From Neckera pumila (taxonomy: Eukaryota; Streptophyta; Bryopsida; Hypnales; Neckeraceae), in contig OZ018411.1 in NCBI GenBank assembly GCA_963969595.1, positions 22,008,545-22,072,544 on the forward strand: a stretch of DNA of 64,000 bases, written 5' to 3'. Below are positions 36,609 to 48,299 of the stretch, one piece after another. Numbering within the stretch: the first letter of the stretch is position 1; each line of letters begins with the position of its first letter. The notes beneath the pieces were generated by a model. The model saw nothing but the letters and a program-made list of their open reading frames with translations, was not told where the DNA came from and did no database searches. A program made the position numbers and the translations under genes.

Positions 36609-37533
36609 TTAACCCCTAAAGGACCATTGTCCCTTTGGGGGACAAATGCGTTTTGGGGCAGGTACCTACAGGCTGAAATTTTGTCGTGATTCTTTGAAAC
36701 TTTTTGAGAAGGTGAAGAATTGAGAGAGGTATGTGGCGGAAGAATTTTTTTTGAAATCGGACCTTTAAGCGAGAAGTTATGCCATTTCTTGGAATGCGTG
36801 GGAAGGAAGGGCAGTAAAAAAAATTTGCAAAATTTTGAATTTTTTTTTTAAATATTTTTTTTCTCATAGATTATATTTTTGTCTATCTGGAAAGCTTTAA
36901 TTCATTTCAATTGGATTTGCTATGAGGAAGTTATGGACATTCTTGTTTTTTGGGCAGCATCTTCTTGAAAAAAAACCTTGTAGAATTCATTTCAGAATGC
37001 AATTTTTGTAATTTTTCAATTCTTTTTTTTTGTGATGGTTTAGTTTGCTTTCTAGAACAATCTCACCATTGGGATTAGTGTATTTTAATCCCATCAAAAA
37101 TATATGAATATTTTAGATTTTCCTTCTATCTTGTACCTACTTCTACTTAACAGTTTTTTAAAGAATGATAATTAAGTCTTTTTGATTTTTTGATTTTTTT
37201 CCTAGACTCTCAACTCAATTCTCCACTATAAAGATTTAAAACTCAAAACGCTCTAGTGCAAAAATTTTAAGTTAAAAATGTTTAAAGTCAAAAAATCTGG
37301 TCTCGCAATGTGCTGAAAATCTTGTTTCTTCCACTTTAAACGCAGATATCTTGCAATCTGAGCGTTCAAAAATTCTGAAATTTTTTCCACACATTCTCAT
37401 ACTAGTTAGGTATAAGATCCTTTGGTTAGATGTGCAAAAAAAACATTTTTCACATTTTTTTACTCTTTGCTCTAGAAATGACAGTTTTGAGAGTTTTTTG
37501 GCAGAAAAAAGGCCTTGGTCCATTAGGGATTAA
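36609..37533 (+). mobile_element. TTAA-type MITE, class I
   Basis: A 925-bp copy with left end TTAACCCCTAAAGGACCATT and right end CTTGGTCCATTAGGGATTAA. It has the stem-loop TTGTCCCTTTGGGGGACAA and the standard class I order of blocks. The only marked difference is a local replacement after about 36700 (GAGAGGTATGTGGCGGAAG). Non-coding. Confidence 0.75.
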
Positions 37534-37635
37534 CTAATGGTTAGGGTTAGTGAGATGCAAGGATTGATTGGAAATTTTAGTGAAATGAGTTTGAATAAAG
37601 TTTGTGAGGTTGCTGATTATTTATTGATTATTCGT

Positions 37636-38564
37636 TTAATCCCTAAAGTCCCTTTGTCCCCTCGGGGGACAAAATGGATTTTGATTAGGCTACTACGGCC
37701 TCAATATTCATCATTTTTTTGAAACTTTTTGCGAAGATAGAAAAACGCATTACCTTTATGGAAATACAATTTTTACTTCAATCGGTGCCCAGGAGCAAAA
37801 GTTATGGCACAAAAGGTCCTTTTTTTCGATGCGGCTAGTAGAAATCTTCTCACACAAAAAATTCTAAAAAGAAATTTTAATTTTTTCCTCATAGATTGTA
37901 ATTTTATCTATATGGGAAGTTTTGATTCATTCCGTTTGGATTTGTTATGTAAAAGTTATGGACAATCTTATTTTTTGGGTAATTAGAGCATCTTCTTGAG
38001 AAAATAACTCATAGGAATCAATTCTGAATGCATTTTTCACAATTTTTCAAAAGAAATTGTTTGAAAAGGCTAAGGTTGCTTGCTAAAACAATCTCACCGT
38101 TGGAATTATAGTATTTTAATTTTATCTTAGAGCTATTGATGATTTAGTTTTTCTTTCAATCTTGGACCTACTTCTATTTAATAAGTTTTTGAAGAATGCA
38201 AATCAAGTGTACTTTTTTTGAAATTTTTTTCCTAGATTCTCAACTCAATTATTGAACATAAAAAAAAATTAAATTCAAAGTCTATAGTGCAAGTTTTTCT
38301 TACAAATGGCGATCAAAGTCATCTGAAATTGCAAACCAATGTTCAAAAAACTAATTTTTTCCAACTTTGAATGCTAATATCTTCTAATTTGTATGATCGA
38401 ACTTTATGAAATTTTTAGCACATGATCTGAGATAAATGAAGTACAAGATCCTACGGTTAGATTCTAAAAATATATTTTTTTCTCTTTTCTTAGATGAACG
38501 CAGCAGAACTGGCAATTTTGAGTCGTTTTTGATAGACAAATGGCCTTGGGACTTTAGAGGTTAA
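37636..38564 (+). mobile_element. TTAA-type MITE, class I, second copy in direct orientation
   Basis: A 929-bp copy with ends TTAATCCCTAAAGTCCCTTT and GGGACTTTAGAGGTTAA, starting only about 100 bp after the previous copy and in the same orientation. The stem-loop is TTGTCCCCTCGGGGGACAA. It is closest in its interior to 21843-22775 and 61803-62679 (CAAATGGC, GAACGCAGCAGAACTGGCA), so it is not a simple tandem duplicate of its neighbour. Confidence 0.75.
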
Positions 38565-39398
38565 AATAGATATTTTTATATTTGATCCTACCACTTTGTT
38601 ATACAAGATCAATGAAGATGACTTTGAAAAATCTATATTGGATTTCCTTAAACTGTCGCTTGCATTTTTAGCCTTAAATGTATGTACCAACTTAAATGAT
38701 ATAATTAAGTAACTCAAAAAAATTATGTTTGAATTAATAGTCTAGACTTAATCAAAAAATCAATGGGTGACGTTTCATTCATACTTCAATTATATTAGCT
38801 TTATGGAATTGAAATACATTCAACTTATCTAATTATTCATGATTACTTGTGATCCTATGTTAAAAACTAGACATCATTTAGTTTTTGTTTTTAATATGTC
38901 TTAAATTGAAATGAATTGGAAGACCTGTTTTATTCAAGTTATCAAGAGGTTTGTTTTTAATACAAACTCAAATATTTTAATAATGATTTAGGGCTCTACT
39001 TCTCATCACAATGCTAGTACATAACGAATTGCATAAATTCAAATGTGGAGATTTTGGAATTTCAAGTATTTTGAAAGAGATTTTGGTAATAAAAATGAAT
39101 TTCTAAAAATTATTCTACATTTGGAAGTTGGTTGACATATTCTAGGCAAAAACATAGGGGTTCAAATGGCAATCAACCTAACTCATCAAGGACAAAAAGA
39201 CACTTGAAAGAAAGGGCAAAATTAAAAAGAGTTCTTGTGGGCTTCAAAGTTATGGAGCTTGAAAAGATAAAAAGCATAAAAAATAGTTGTAGCTTCACTA
39301 CTCAATGGCTTCAATCATCTTCTTTTACAAAATGTTGTGGGTATCAATGACTAATATATGTAAATTAGCTCTAAATTGAAGGTCATAGGTAAAAATAA
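38565..39398. other. Gene-free AT-rich stretch
   Basis: Nothing supportable as a gene, RNA or bounded repeat. Confidence 0.4.
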
Positions 39399-40040
39399 TT
39401 AACCCATAAATGTCCAAGGCCTTTTTTGAGCTTCTAGGAATTTGCTCCAAATTGAATAAAAAAACTAACATTTTGATAAGTTGTATCAGGGTTTTTTTAA
39501 TTGTAATTATACAAATTCAAACTAGACATGTTAGAGATCACATAGGTAAAGAAAACACAACAATTTCACTTATGGATTGAAAGATTATAATGAAGGTGTT
39601 AAAATTGCAAATGTGATTTGAAGTCTTTCAATCTTCTATTTGCATGTCAAACCTAAGAAGTTGATCACCAAAAAAATATGAGGTGAAAGGGCCTAACATG
39701 CATAACTCCAATCAATTTATGGCTTCTCAAAATCTACACTACAAATTTCTGAAATGCATTTTTAATGTGATTTTTCTTCAAAATTGAGTATATTTGAGGC
39801 TCATTTCCAAAAGCCCTCATCACTACACAAAGTCAAGATTGCAATGGATACCCTTGCACAAAATTGTAAGAAAAAAAATCATAATCAATTATTTTTAAAA
39901 TCAAAATTTTGATGCTAAAATGACTTCAATAAGAATTTTTTTTAATATAAATGACTAAAAAAGCAACTTGGTTGGATTTTACTTAACTTCAAAGTATTGT
40001 TGACACCAAAATTTTGGTGCCTCAAGCATTTAGGGGTTCA
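39399..40040 (-). mobile_element. TTAA-type MITE, class III, inverted copy
   Basis: A 642-bp inverted copy of 22952-23594. The left end is TTAACCCATAAATGTCCAAG and the right end GCATTTAGGGGTTCA (terminal TTAA mutated to TTCA). Shared blocks in reverse order include GAATTTGCTCCAAATTGAAT, TGAAAGATTATAATG, TGAGGCTCATTTCCAAAAGC and TTTACTTAACTTCAAAG. Confidence 0.75.
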
Positions 40041-40790
40041 ACACAAAAATTGAATTGATTGCTTGATAAATTTTTTCATTGCTATTGTACTTGTCTTTGT
40101 GGAAAGATTTCAAACTTGATGGATGTTTTATTATATTGACCACGTTCTTTTTAATGTTTCCATTAAATTTATAGCAATTGCATTTCTTACAAAACCAATT
40201 GAAATTATCTATAAATAAAAAAATGTATAATCTCATATTATTAGAATATGAAAACTAAAATTCGTGTATAATTAAGAAGGCCAAATTTAGTATAGAATCT
40301 ATATTTGAATTTATGGTCACAGAGGTATAGGAAAAAAGTCTCTAAGTTCATCTTTACTATGAATTAATCCTTGAAAGCCCAAACTACAATTTTATAGTCA
40401 TTGCCTAAATTTATGCAACCTTCAAATTAAATACACTCTTTTTTTCTTTTCTTTTTACAACTTTTTCAGTCTCAAACATATTTACAAATGATGTATTACT
40501 AATTCAAATAAAATCTTTCCTGTACTAAAAACTTATTGATGTTTTTACCATTATGTTTCTTTTTTGAATTCTTTTGTATTAAATCAATAAACTTTTGGCT
40601 AACCCTAAAAGATCAAAATGCTATATATTATTGTAAATTTTATTTTTCTTAATGATATTCAAAGTTAGAGTTAAATGCTTCAAATTTATTCAATATAATT
40701 AAACAATTTTCAAATTTTGACTGTACAAGCAATTTCTAATCAAAAAATTTAGCAACTTCTCTTCAAATGCCAACTTACTATTTTTTTTTA

Positions 40791-41361
40791 TTAACCCCTA
40801 AAGTTCCATGACTATATTTTCACCTAAAAAGCTCAAAAATTGCCATTTTTGGAACAAGTACCAAATTAATTTTTTTAATTTTTTTTGGACATATGTAACT
40901 GTAGGATCTTGTAGTATGCTAACTTGAAAAATGCTGTAAAAATTTCAAAATTTCCATAGCTTGGATTGCAAGATATAGGCATTCAAATTCACTAAAATCA
41001 TTTTTGGGCCCTATGAAGCCATAATTGCCCACAAACAAAAAATGACTCATTGATCAAAATAGAATGATTTCAAAGCTTTCCACGCATATATAACTTTAGA
41101 AAACCAATTTCAAATTTTTGTTTTTGAAAAAAGTGATTTTTCTGCTCTGCCCGGACTGCCCATTTATAAAAGTAATTAACATCTTAGGCCATAACTTTTG
41201 ACTCATATTTCCAAATGTCATGAAATTTAACGCGTATAAAAGATATTCCTCATTTCACATTTTGTTAAAATATGGAAATCTCTAGTCACACGTATATGTC
41301 CAAAATTCCCGCCAAAATTTCAATGTAGCCAAAAAATGCATGTTGGTCCTTTAGGAGTTAA
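40791..41361 (+). mobile_element. TTAA-type MITE, class II, internally deleted
   Basis: A 571-bp copy with ends TTAACCCCTAAAGTTCCATG and GTTGGTCCTTTAGGAGTTAA. It is collinear with 20379-21315 but lacks about 370 bp of the centre. It joins directly, through its right TTAA, to the right half of a CACTA MITE, so it landed in a TTAA site of that element. Confidence 0.75.
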
Positions 41362-41435
41362 AGGTCATTACTTAAAATCTTATGTCTAAGACTATACTTA
41401 GAAACTCACTTAAGACACTCCATTCTCTTGTAGTG
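41362..41435. mobile_element. Right half of a CACTA-type MITE
   Basis: The stretch AGGTCATTACTTAAAATC to TTCTCTTGTAGTG matches the right arm of the complete CACTA MITE 16795-17005. The left half would be expected before 40791 but is not there, so it was lost by deletion or the junction was rearranged. Confidence 0.7.
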
Positions 41436-41823
41436 CTCTAACAACTCAAATAAGACTTCAATCCCTGCTTTAATCCCATATTCATTTTCAGTAAGTAATG
41501 AAATTGAAACAATTGCAAAATACTTAGCCATGGTTATGTTACATGAAGTAACAAATGGTCCCATTTTTGATAGGATTTTACAAAGTCAATACATTGAATT
41601 AGATTATTTTTTTTGCTTTGTTTGTTATGTTGAGATCTCTAGAATTGTGCACCCCCAGTTGTGTTCTTGGCATAGTTGGAAACTCTCTATAAGGACTTTG
41701 TTTTGTGCCGTTTCAACTTAGAGCATAAAAGATATTGAATTTTGAATTTATTATGAACTAAAAAAATTTAGCAAATTATTTTTACTTTAATTTTGGTTGT
41801 GGCAACGGCACAAGGCACACTAG

Positions 41824-42052
41824 TTAACCCTGTAATGCTGCCGCAAACACTAAGTGTCCGATGAATGATAAAGAATCTTTGCATGTAGGACAGAAGTGCA
41901 AATGTTCATCCTTGGAATTTTGTGCAAAAAGAGGAGACCTTCTACAATAGATTATCCTCAAATGAGTGCTTTTGTTTTTTTTAAAGTAGATGATGCACAA
42001 TGTATCAAAAAGGATGATTTCCGCGGAAACCAGTCCATCCTTACAGGGTTAA
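41824..42052. mobile_element. Short TTAA-type MITE (229 bp), TTAACCCTGTAA ends
   Basis: The left end TTAACCCTGTAATGCTGCCG pairs with the right end CCATCCTTACAGGGTTAA (12-13 bp inverted repeat), with TTAA at both ends. The interior is unrelated to the three larger TTAA classes, so this is a separate family. It abuts the Harbinger-type MITE 42053-42448, and the last three bases of its right TTAA serve as the TAA copy of that element. Confidence 0.7.
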
Positions 42053-42448
42053 GAGCATTGCCACCGTGGGGCGGCCAAATCCCCACTGCATGCTAGCATT
42101 GATGTGCCGGTTTCAATCTCAAGCACAGTGACTCAACTTTCTCCCACCATGACATGCTCACATGATCCGGGTCTATGGCTTGCATCTACTAAAAAAAAGC
42201 AATGAAATATGAAAATGAATGGAAAGCAATCAAATACAACAAGAAAACACAAAAGTTGATTAAAAAGCTATCAGAGTAAGGCACCGTGGCAAATCTCACC
42301 GGGCTCTAGAAGCTATGGGGAAAGCATGGAATTTGTCTGCGCCCGGTTGTTGAAAGCTATCAAGGCGTGCCACAGTGGGGAGGATTTGCTTCCTGAACCT
42401 GGCCTACAACTATCCAGCTTGCCTGCTTGTGTCACAATGGCGATGCTC
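42053..42448. mobile_element. PIF/Harbinger-type MITE, GAGCATYGCC family (396 bp)
   Basis: The ends GAGCATTGCCACCGTGGGG and CACAATGGCGATGCTC form inverted repeats, with TAA on both sides (42050-42052 and 42449-42451). It is the compact relative of the enlarged element 13818-16397; shared internal words are GGGGCGGCCAAATCCCCA and GCGTGCCACAGTGGGG. No coding capacity. Confidence 0.85.
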
Positions 42449-42639
42449 TAAGATTGAAATTTTAGCAAAGATATATTCTACGGAGTAATAAGTTTGTTTG
42501 TTTGTTTTTCTTGAAACACATGGACAATTTCCATTGATAAGGGAAACAATACACAAAACTAGATGGAACACCCTCGGCGGACTCATTTTTACAATTCTAA
42601 GAGCATTTTAGTATAATCCTTCTATTTTTTTCTAAATTT

Positions 42640-43440
42640 TTTTGAGGACAAGGGCAAGAGAGGCAAGAAAGGAACCAGCTAGGAGATAGAGAGAAGCAAC
42701 AGAGTAGAGCCAAAAGCTAGAGGCCACAGGCCCAAGCCACCAAACGCCACCAATTGGGACAACACCCTACTTAATAAAAATACCCATCTTTGGATGACTC
42801 AACTTCCAAGCCATTTGAAGGTGGGATTCCTTGCCAAAGAAGTCCATTTGAAGACATGTGTTGTTGAAGCACTTGAGGAAGATGCCCGCTTTATCAGGTA
42901 CAACGTACAAAGTTTAATAGTCTTGAACCAGGCCACTTGGGCATGGTCAATAAATGCCTCCCATAACACTTGTTCCAACTTTTGGGTAGGCCAAGCGTTG
43001 TCATTGAAGTAAATAGCATTTCAATCTAACCATATTGTCCCAAATTATCAAGCCCCTGAAAAGGGACCATGGCCCCTTTCTTCAATCGTCAACGCAATTT
43101 GGATCCCAGAAGACATTGTTGCCAAGTAAATACCGGCCATCCATTTGCTGTAGGAAGAGCCTGAAGAGCAAGATAAAGGATTGAAAGAGCAAAATTGTAA
43201 GCATGTTGAGTCTTCGTGCAATGATGAAACTGGTGACGAATCGTCTCATCAACAACGTCTTGGTAACTTTGGCAAATAGTGGAGATTTTTGGATTGGCAA
43301 CCTTGCGCCAGCAATGCACTACCATTGCACAATGATAGACGGACCAAAGGAACCCCGCTTCTTTTGGGGGCCGAGATTTGTGCCATACTTCACTCCATCG
43401 TGGCCCGTACATTAGAGGGGATTTGAGGCCTCCAAAGGGC
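42640..43440 (-). mobile_element. Decayed LINE-type retrotransposon, 3' part of the reverse-transcriptase ORF
   Basis: The minus strand encodes pieces typical of the region after reverse transcriptase in plant LINEs (zf-RVT type): WSEVWHKSRPPKEAGFLWSV, then DETIRHQFHHCTKTQHAYNF (H-x-F-x-x-C pattern), then LSILYLALQ. After frame changes, FNDNAWPTQKLEQVLWEAF and DHAQVAWFKTIKLCT follow downstream. Stops and frame changes make it non-functional. The 5' part with the catalytic YxDD box is absent. The left border is not sharp and no target duplication was found. Confidence 0.55.
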
Positions 43441-43698
43441 CATTTTAAACTTGTTCCCGTAGTCTGTTCCTCTGTTTTGAACCAGCAATAATGCCATCAG
43501 AATTTTTTTTTCAAGGAAATAAAATAAAATAAATAAAATTCTTCCCCAATTATCATTTTAAGCATTTTTTTTTTTTTTTTGTTTGAAAATGACGTGGCAT
43601 GGTCTCGGCCACATCAGCCAACAGTTTTCATATGTTTCTGTAGTCTGGGAACGCAGAATAACTCGCAATCTCTTGGAAGCCTCAAATAACATCTAATG
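43410..43698. mobile_element. CATTAGAG-family MITE, copy A (289 bp)
   Basis: The ends CATTAGAGGGGATTTGAGGC and (reverse complement of the right end) CATTAGATGTTATTTGAGGC are inverted repeats of about 26 bp. The interior has TAGTCTGGGAACGCAG and GACGTGGCAT, shared with the copies at 46635 and 62696. No clear target duplication; superfamily not assigned. Confidence 0.7.
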
Positions 43699-43991
43699 AC
43701 CTGCTACCATAGTGCCATGCCACTTCTTGTGGATAGGCTTGGCAAGAGTCGAACAATTGATCAGCAAAGAGCAGCCTAACTTTATCGTATATGATTGGAG
43801 TGGGGTCAAGTCATCCCATGCCCATCTACCCGGGTCAAATAATAGCTCAGCCATTATCCCCACATATGCGAGCGGACCAAACTTCGGTTGAACAACTCTA
43901 ACACATTTATGTTAGCCGAAGAGAATCTGACTACCTGATTGGGATGTAATACTTGACAGAGTAATAAGTTTTCAAAGTTGGTCTTTGGATA

Positions 43992-44280
43992 AGGTAACTA
44001 CACCTTAAATTGCACAGTTATACAATTCAGCCTGATTCAGTATGGTTTTCATTATTATATTGAATTTTTTCTATGGATTGGTAGTCAGAAAGGGGTTTTA
44101 GATTCTCTTAGAATGCATTTTTTGGACACCGCATGAATAAACTACAAATTTCCAAAGTATTGAGAATAGATGTACCTAAAAACGATCTTAGAGTCATATG
44201 AATAGTAGGTGTACATTTTAGGCAAGAATATCCACTGTGCGATTTTAGGAACCGTGTGATATTAGGTGTACTAGTTACCT
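43992..44280. mobile_element. AGGTAA-ended MITE with TA flanks (289 bp)
   Basis: The left end AGGTAACTACACCTTAAATT and the right end (reverse complement AGGTAACTAGTACACCTAAT) are inverted repeats, with TA directly outside both (43990-43991 and 44281-44282). The inverted, older copy is 17533-17836. Non-coding. Confidence 0.75.
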
Positions 44281-45294
44281 TAGTCTAATCCGATTCCCTA
44301 ATTGCGCAGATGGATATCTCCTTCCTCCAATGAAATGAACTCCACTGCTGGAAAGCCAGCCGGCACGGAGGCTATGAAAAGTTAGAGCCCTTTTTTTGTA
44401 GGCAGGGGGGCAAGCAAATTCTTTGGGTCAGGGAATCACGGTGGCGGTCCTTCCTATGAGTTTCTGGATTTCAAATTCAAATCAGGTGAATATTTCTAGG
44501 CTAGTGACAAAGGTTTGTACAGTTGGAGGGGTGGGGCAAGTTTTTTTTTTCATTTATTGTAGGCAGTACCAAAAGTGATCTTCAGTGTAGAAAGGAAACT
44601 ATTTTCATCCATGGAAATAGATGAAACCTACAATATATGGACGGATGAAATTTTATTTTTTCATCCAAAAGAATGTACATTCATCCAAATTAGAGTGATG
44701 TGGTCCTAAGATTTGGCAATATTTTACAGTTTCATTTAAGGTAGACCAGCCCATTGTGGTCAGATGACCCATAGTGGACACCTAATGACCCCATGACAAT
44801 TTTTTGGGCCACAATCAATGTCTAACCTGACACCAATGGAGTGATTAGTGACCTCATTAGGAACACCTGCTTTTCAGTGTAAATCATTGTAGGAAGTGAC
44901 TTTTTATGGCCTTCTATATTATAAATTATTGTGACCACTTTAGGTGATTAAGAAGAGCATATTAGATACATTTTTTGTTGGTTATGGAGTAGTCTATTGA
45001 CTCTTTTGGATAGATCACTTCAAAAATCCATAACAAATTCATACTTTGTTTGAAAAATATAATTTCAATTGCTCTCACTATTTCTCACACTTGTCTTCAT
45101 GTGGGAAAAAATTTGAAAACTTTCAGCAATGGCATGAGGGTAGACTCCACAATTTGACCAAAATGGACTGGTTTACTTTATTGTGAGAGCAAGAATACAT
45201 CTCCAAAATATTCCCTAAAATAAAAAGTCATCGCTTTTCAGTGAAAAAATGCTCATGAAAAAACCTTTGGAATGGGGCTCTTTCAAAAGAGCTA
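44281..45294. other. Gene-free stretch
   Basis: It contains a CACGGTGGCGGTCC word near 44438 that resembles the right end of the GAGCATCGCC family without a partner, and TTCATCCA-type words at 44600-44690 like those at 3120-3360. No gene seen. Confidence 0.4.
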
Positions 45295-45520
45295 CACTAA
45301 ATAGTGCAATTAGGTTGCCCCACACTAATATTTTGACATTCCACACTATTTAAATACTCATTATTACTGCGGTAACTTTCATCAATAAATAAAATAGTAA
45401 ATATCTTAAATAATAAAATTAGGAACACTATAGTACTGTATTGTAATATGAAAGAGTAAACAAAAAGTATCGCAGGCGCCTCCACATAGATGCAATGAGT
45501 CATAAGGTAACTTCCCAAGG
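45295..45520. mobile_element. Truncated CACTA-ended element
   Basis: It starts CACTAAATAGTGCAATTAGG like the 1.1-kb hairpin at 50189 (CACTAAATAGAGAAATTAGG) and contains TGCAATGAGTCATAAGGTAA, which matches the right-arm interior at about 51210-51240. The right terminus is missing and no duplication was found. Confidence 0.5.
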
Positions 45521-46634
45521 TGTAGGCTTTATTAGTTTACTTTTAGAATGCTAAGTTTGGTGGCTTGGTGGCTCTAGATGGAAGAGCTAAAGGTGAACAG
45601 AACTCCTCACTCGTCCTCCCAAAGCCCTCAATTTTTTTTCCTGAGAACCTCCTTTTTGTGTTTGATTAATCTATTTTCTACACCACTTCTAGCTAATTGA
45701 GGCCCTCTTGATTGCAAATATGAATTCAAAATTTTAAAATTTATCATACATGGTAAATAAAATGGTCAAGTATTTTTCTAAAGGTAAAATTAGGGACGAG
45801 GGAGGGGTCAATTTACCTCAACCGGAAAAGCTAAGGTGGATATGGTAGGACCAAGGGCTGGTTACAATATTGACCACCTTGTAGCCAATCATATTGCGCT
45901 ACACCTGCTCTGGGAATTAAGCCACAAATTCACGGAAATACAATAGTCTATATCACCAAAATGGAGGGTGATCAGAAAGAGGTTAACTACCTTAGTGTTC
46001 TTAGAGCCATGAGATTCTGTTCAAGAGAGCAACTTGTCAACAACACTTTGAAGAAATATGTTGGAGCCCTCAAGTGCCTTTATGTTGTCTTGAGGAAATC
46101 AATTGCTTATTGCTAAATTATAGTCTTTGGATTTAAGGTTGTGAATTAGTAAATTATACGAATGGAGCCTTTGGTAGTGAGAAATTAGTTCAATATGGGA
46201 ATTGGAAGAAAGTAGCTGTAAAAACTCAAAAAATATTCCAAACACTAGTCTAGAGGCCACAAGCATCCGGATGGAAGTAATGGACAGATTAGATTGCATT
46301 TAAAATTTGTAGACTTTAATCAACCCAAGCTAAATTAATCTAGGGCATAAGTCATGCTTCCAGTGGAATTGCTCTTAGGGTCATTTCTGCTTATGTCTCA
46401 CGTTTCACATCTCAATTCTCAAAATTTGATAGGTGAAGGGATGAAAATTGGGATCCGGGGCTTTATACTATGTTTCAAGGCCCAATTACTCAAGAATGCC
46501 TACATGGCAACACACTTTGGAGGTTTGGGAGTCAAAAAGTGGGACTTGGAACCTATCCTGGGTCTACCAAAAGTAAAGACCCAATTCGTATTTCAAATCC
46601 CATCTTTTGTTTTATATATTATGAGAAGAATAAC
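45521..46634. other. Gene-free stretch
   Basis: AT-rich to mixed sequence. The plus-strand frame 46354-46704 runs into the following MITE and shows no domain, so it is not called as a gene. Confidence 0.4.
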
Positions 46635-46857
46635 CAGTAGAGGTGGTTCGGGGGCCTTGGAAGACTGTTTCAGGCCCGTTCCCCAGTCTGCCCAGATGCA
46701 ATGAACGATAGTACGGGCATGTCAGATTTAAAATAAAAAATAAAAAAAGATGTGGCAATCTTTGTGCCACGTCATCCAGTTGTTGCAGCTCCGTTCTTGC
46801 AGTCTGAGAACGCAGGGGAACTTGTAGTCTCCCAACACCCCGAAATCTCCTCTAATG
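46635..46857. mobile_element. CATTAGAG-family MITE, copy B (223 bp)
   Basis: The left end CAGTAGAGGTGGTTCGGGGG pairs with the reverse complement of the right end (CATTAGAGGAGATTTCGGGG). It shares CCACGTCAT and GTCTGAGAACGCAGGGGAAC with copies A and C. Non-coding. Confidence 0.65.
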
Positions 46858-47659
46858 ACTAAATCAAGTATACTCAAAGGTTGATTTTGTGGCAAGTTTG
46901 ACCTTTGCAAATTCCATGCCCAAAGAGTCTCCAAAATGGTATGTTTTATTGACTTTTTGATCCATTTTTTGGTATGTATTGGCCATCAATTATTATACAT
47001 GAGAAAACTTGGGACTTTGGCCTTCACACTACGAAGCTCCAAGTCTCACATTAGTATTTTTTCTCACCTTCTTTAATTCAAAAAGTTGGAATTTGGCCTT
47101 GAAGTGAGATTTAGAGAAATAGGACATAAGACATGGTATGAAATACCCCTCAGATGCAACAAACTAATTTTAGAGCATCATAAATCCTTTTGAATTGCAT
47201 CAAAAATCTCCGTGTATATAGAGCCCATTGAATGCAAGCTAAAAGACCAAAAAAAAATTGATGTGCCATGGCAAATTAAGCTGACTTAAGAAAGGCAACG
47301 GCACTTCAAATTTTGGAAACTAATGCTCCATGAAGTTCAATCTATAAATCACTGGCTCACTTGCTCAAACTCTCCACATGTTATCGGCAGGAACGTTTGG
47401 TTGATGACACCTTCCTTCCTCATTCTTCCTTTTGGTCGAGAGCCATAACAAGCGTTTGCTTGATGACACCAAACTAAGTTACAGTAGAGAGCTGATCAGT
47501 TCAATTGCTCCGGAAATAGGATTCTCCGTCTGTGACTCTGTCACTCCAGTTTGGACTTCATTCCTGTCAAAAAAGGATTGCTTAAGTTACAGACAGTTGG
47601 GCTCGGTTGCAGAGGTTACTAAGTTAGAAAAGAGAGTGATACTTTTTCTGATTGTTGTA
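46858..47659. other. Gene-free stretch
   Basis: The repeated phrase TTTG(G/C)TTGATGACACC occurs at about 47396 and 47455 (spacing about 58 bp). The open frame 47432-47746 runs across the left end of the next MITE and is not called. Confidence 0.4.
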
Positions 47660-47931
47660 AGCTGGGTACACCCAAATGCGCCACTGACCTTAAACCGCCA
47701 TCTCTACTCTCTGTACATCTCAAAAATCAGTTCTGTACGTATGTAAAAGAAATGCTTTTAGAACCAAACTTTGTTTCTTAATAACTTTTGCATACAATAT
47801 CCAAATGCTACATTCTTTAGTGCGTTGGAACCTCCTTTCACTTGCCAATAAGACTGTATGAAAATCTGACCAACCTAGTAACAGTAACTAGGCACAGTAC
47901 CAATTTGTGGCGGTTTTGGGTGTACCTACCT
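47660..47931. mobile_element. MITE with Harbinger-like AGGTAGGT end (272 bp)
   Basis: The left end AGCTGGGTACACCCAAATGC and the right end (reverse complement AGGTAGGTACACCCAAAACC) form an inverted repeat of about 25 bp that continues with CGCCAC on both sides. TA is directly outside both ends. The first eight bases of the right end, AGGTAGGT, equal the right end of the 6.55-kb Harbinger element, which suggests that element or a relative could have mobilised it. No coding capacity. Confidence 0.7.
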
Positions 47932-48299
47932 TATTGTCTCTGACTCCTCTAACAGCGTCTAACTTACGGTCTGGTCACGACAATCGAGATTAGAGTGGAA
48001 GGGAGGTTTTGTTGAAAAACTCAATACAGAAAGTTAGAGCGGTTGAGTGATGCTAGCATGCCTTGAAGGTGAAGGCACGAGCTCATGAGCACATTCATGA
48101 TTTAATGTTTTGTTTTGTTTTTTCACAGGTAACTTAGAGATTATTCCACTCAGGAATTGAACTTCGGCGATCAACAGTCATCAGAAGGATTGAGTGAGGA
48201 TGTCAAGATGTCATCCACGAACTTCCATTCAACTGTTGCTAAATTGAAGCGGTAAGTGTGTCCTGTGCAGAGTGCACGCTCACGTATCAGGCACAATTA

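Noticed and set aside
43203..43415. Plus-strand open frame opposite the LINE remnant
   Set aside because: The opposite strand has the zf-RVT-type pattern; this frame is its shadow.
48160..48180. GGAATTGAACTTCGGCGATC, reminiscent of a tRNA T-arm region
   Set aside because: No acceptor stem, D-arm or anticodon arm can be folded around it.
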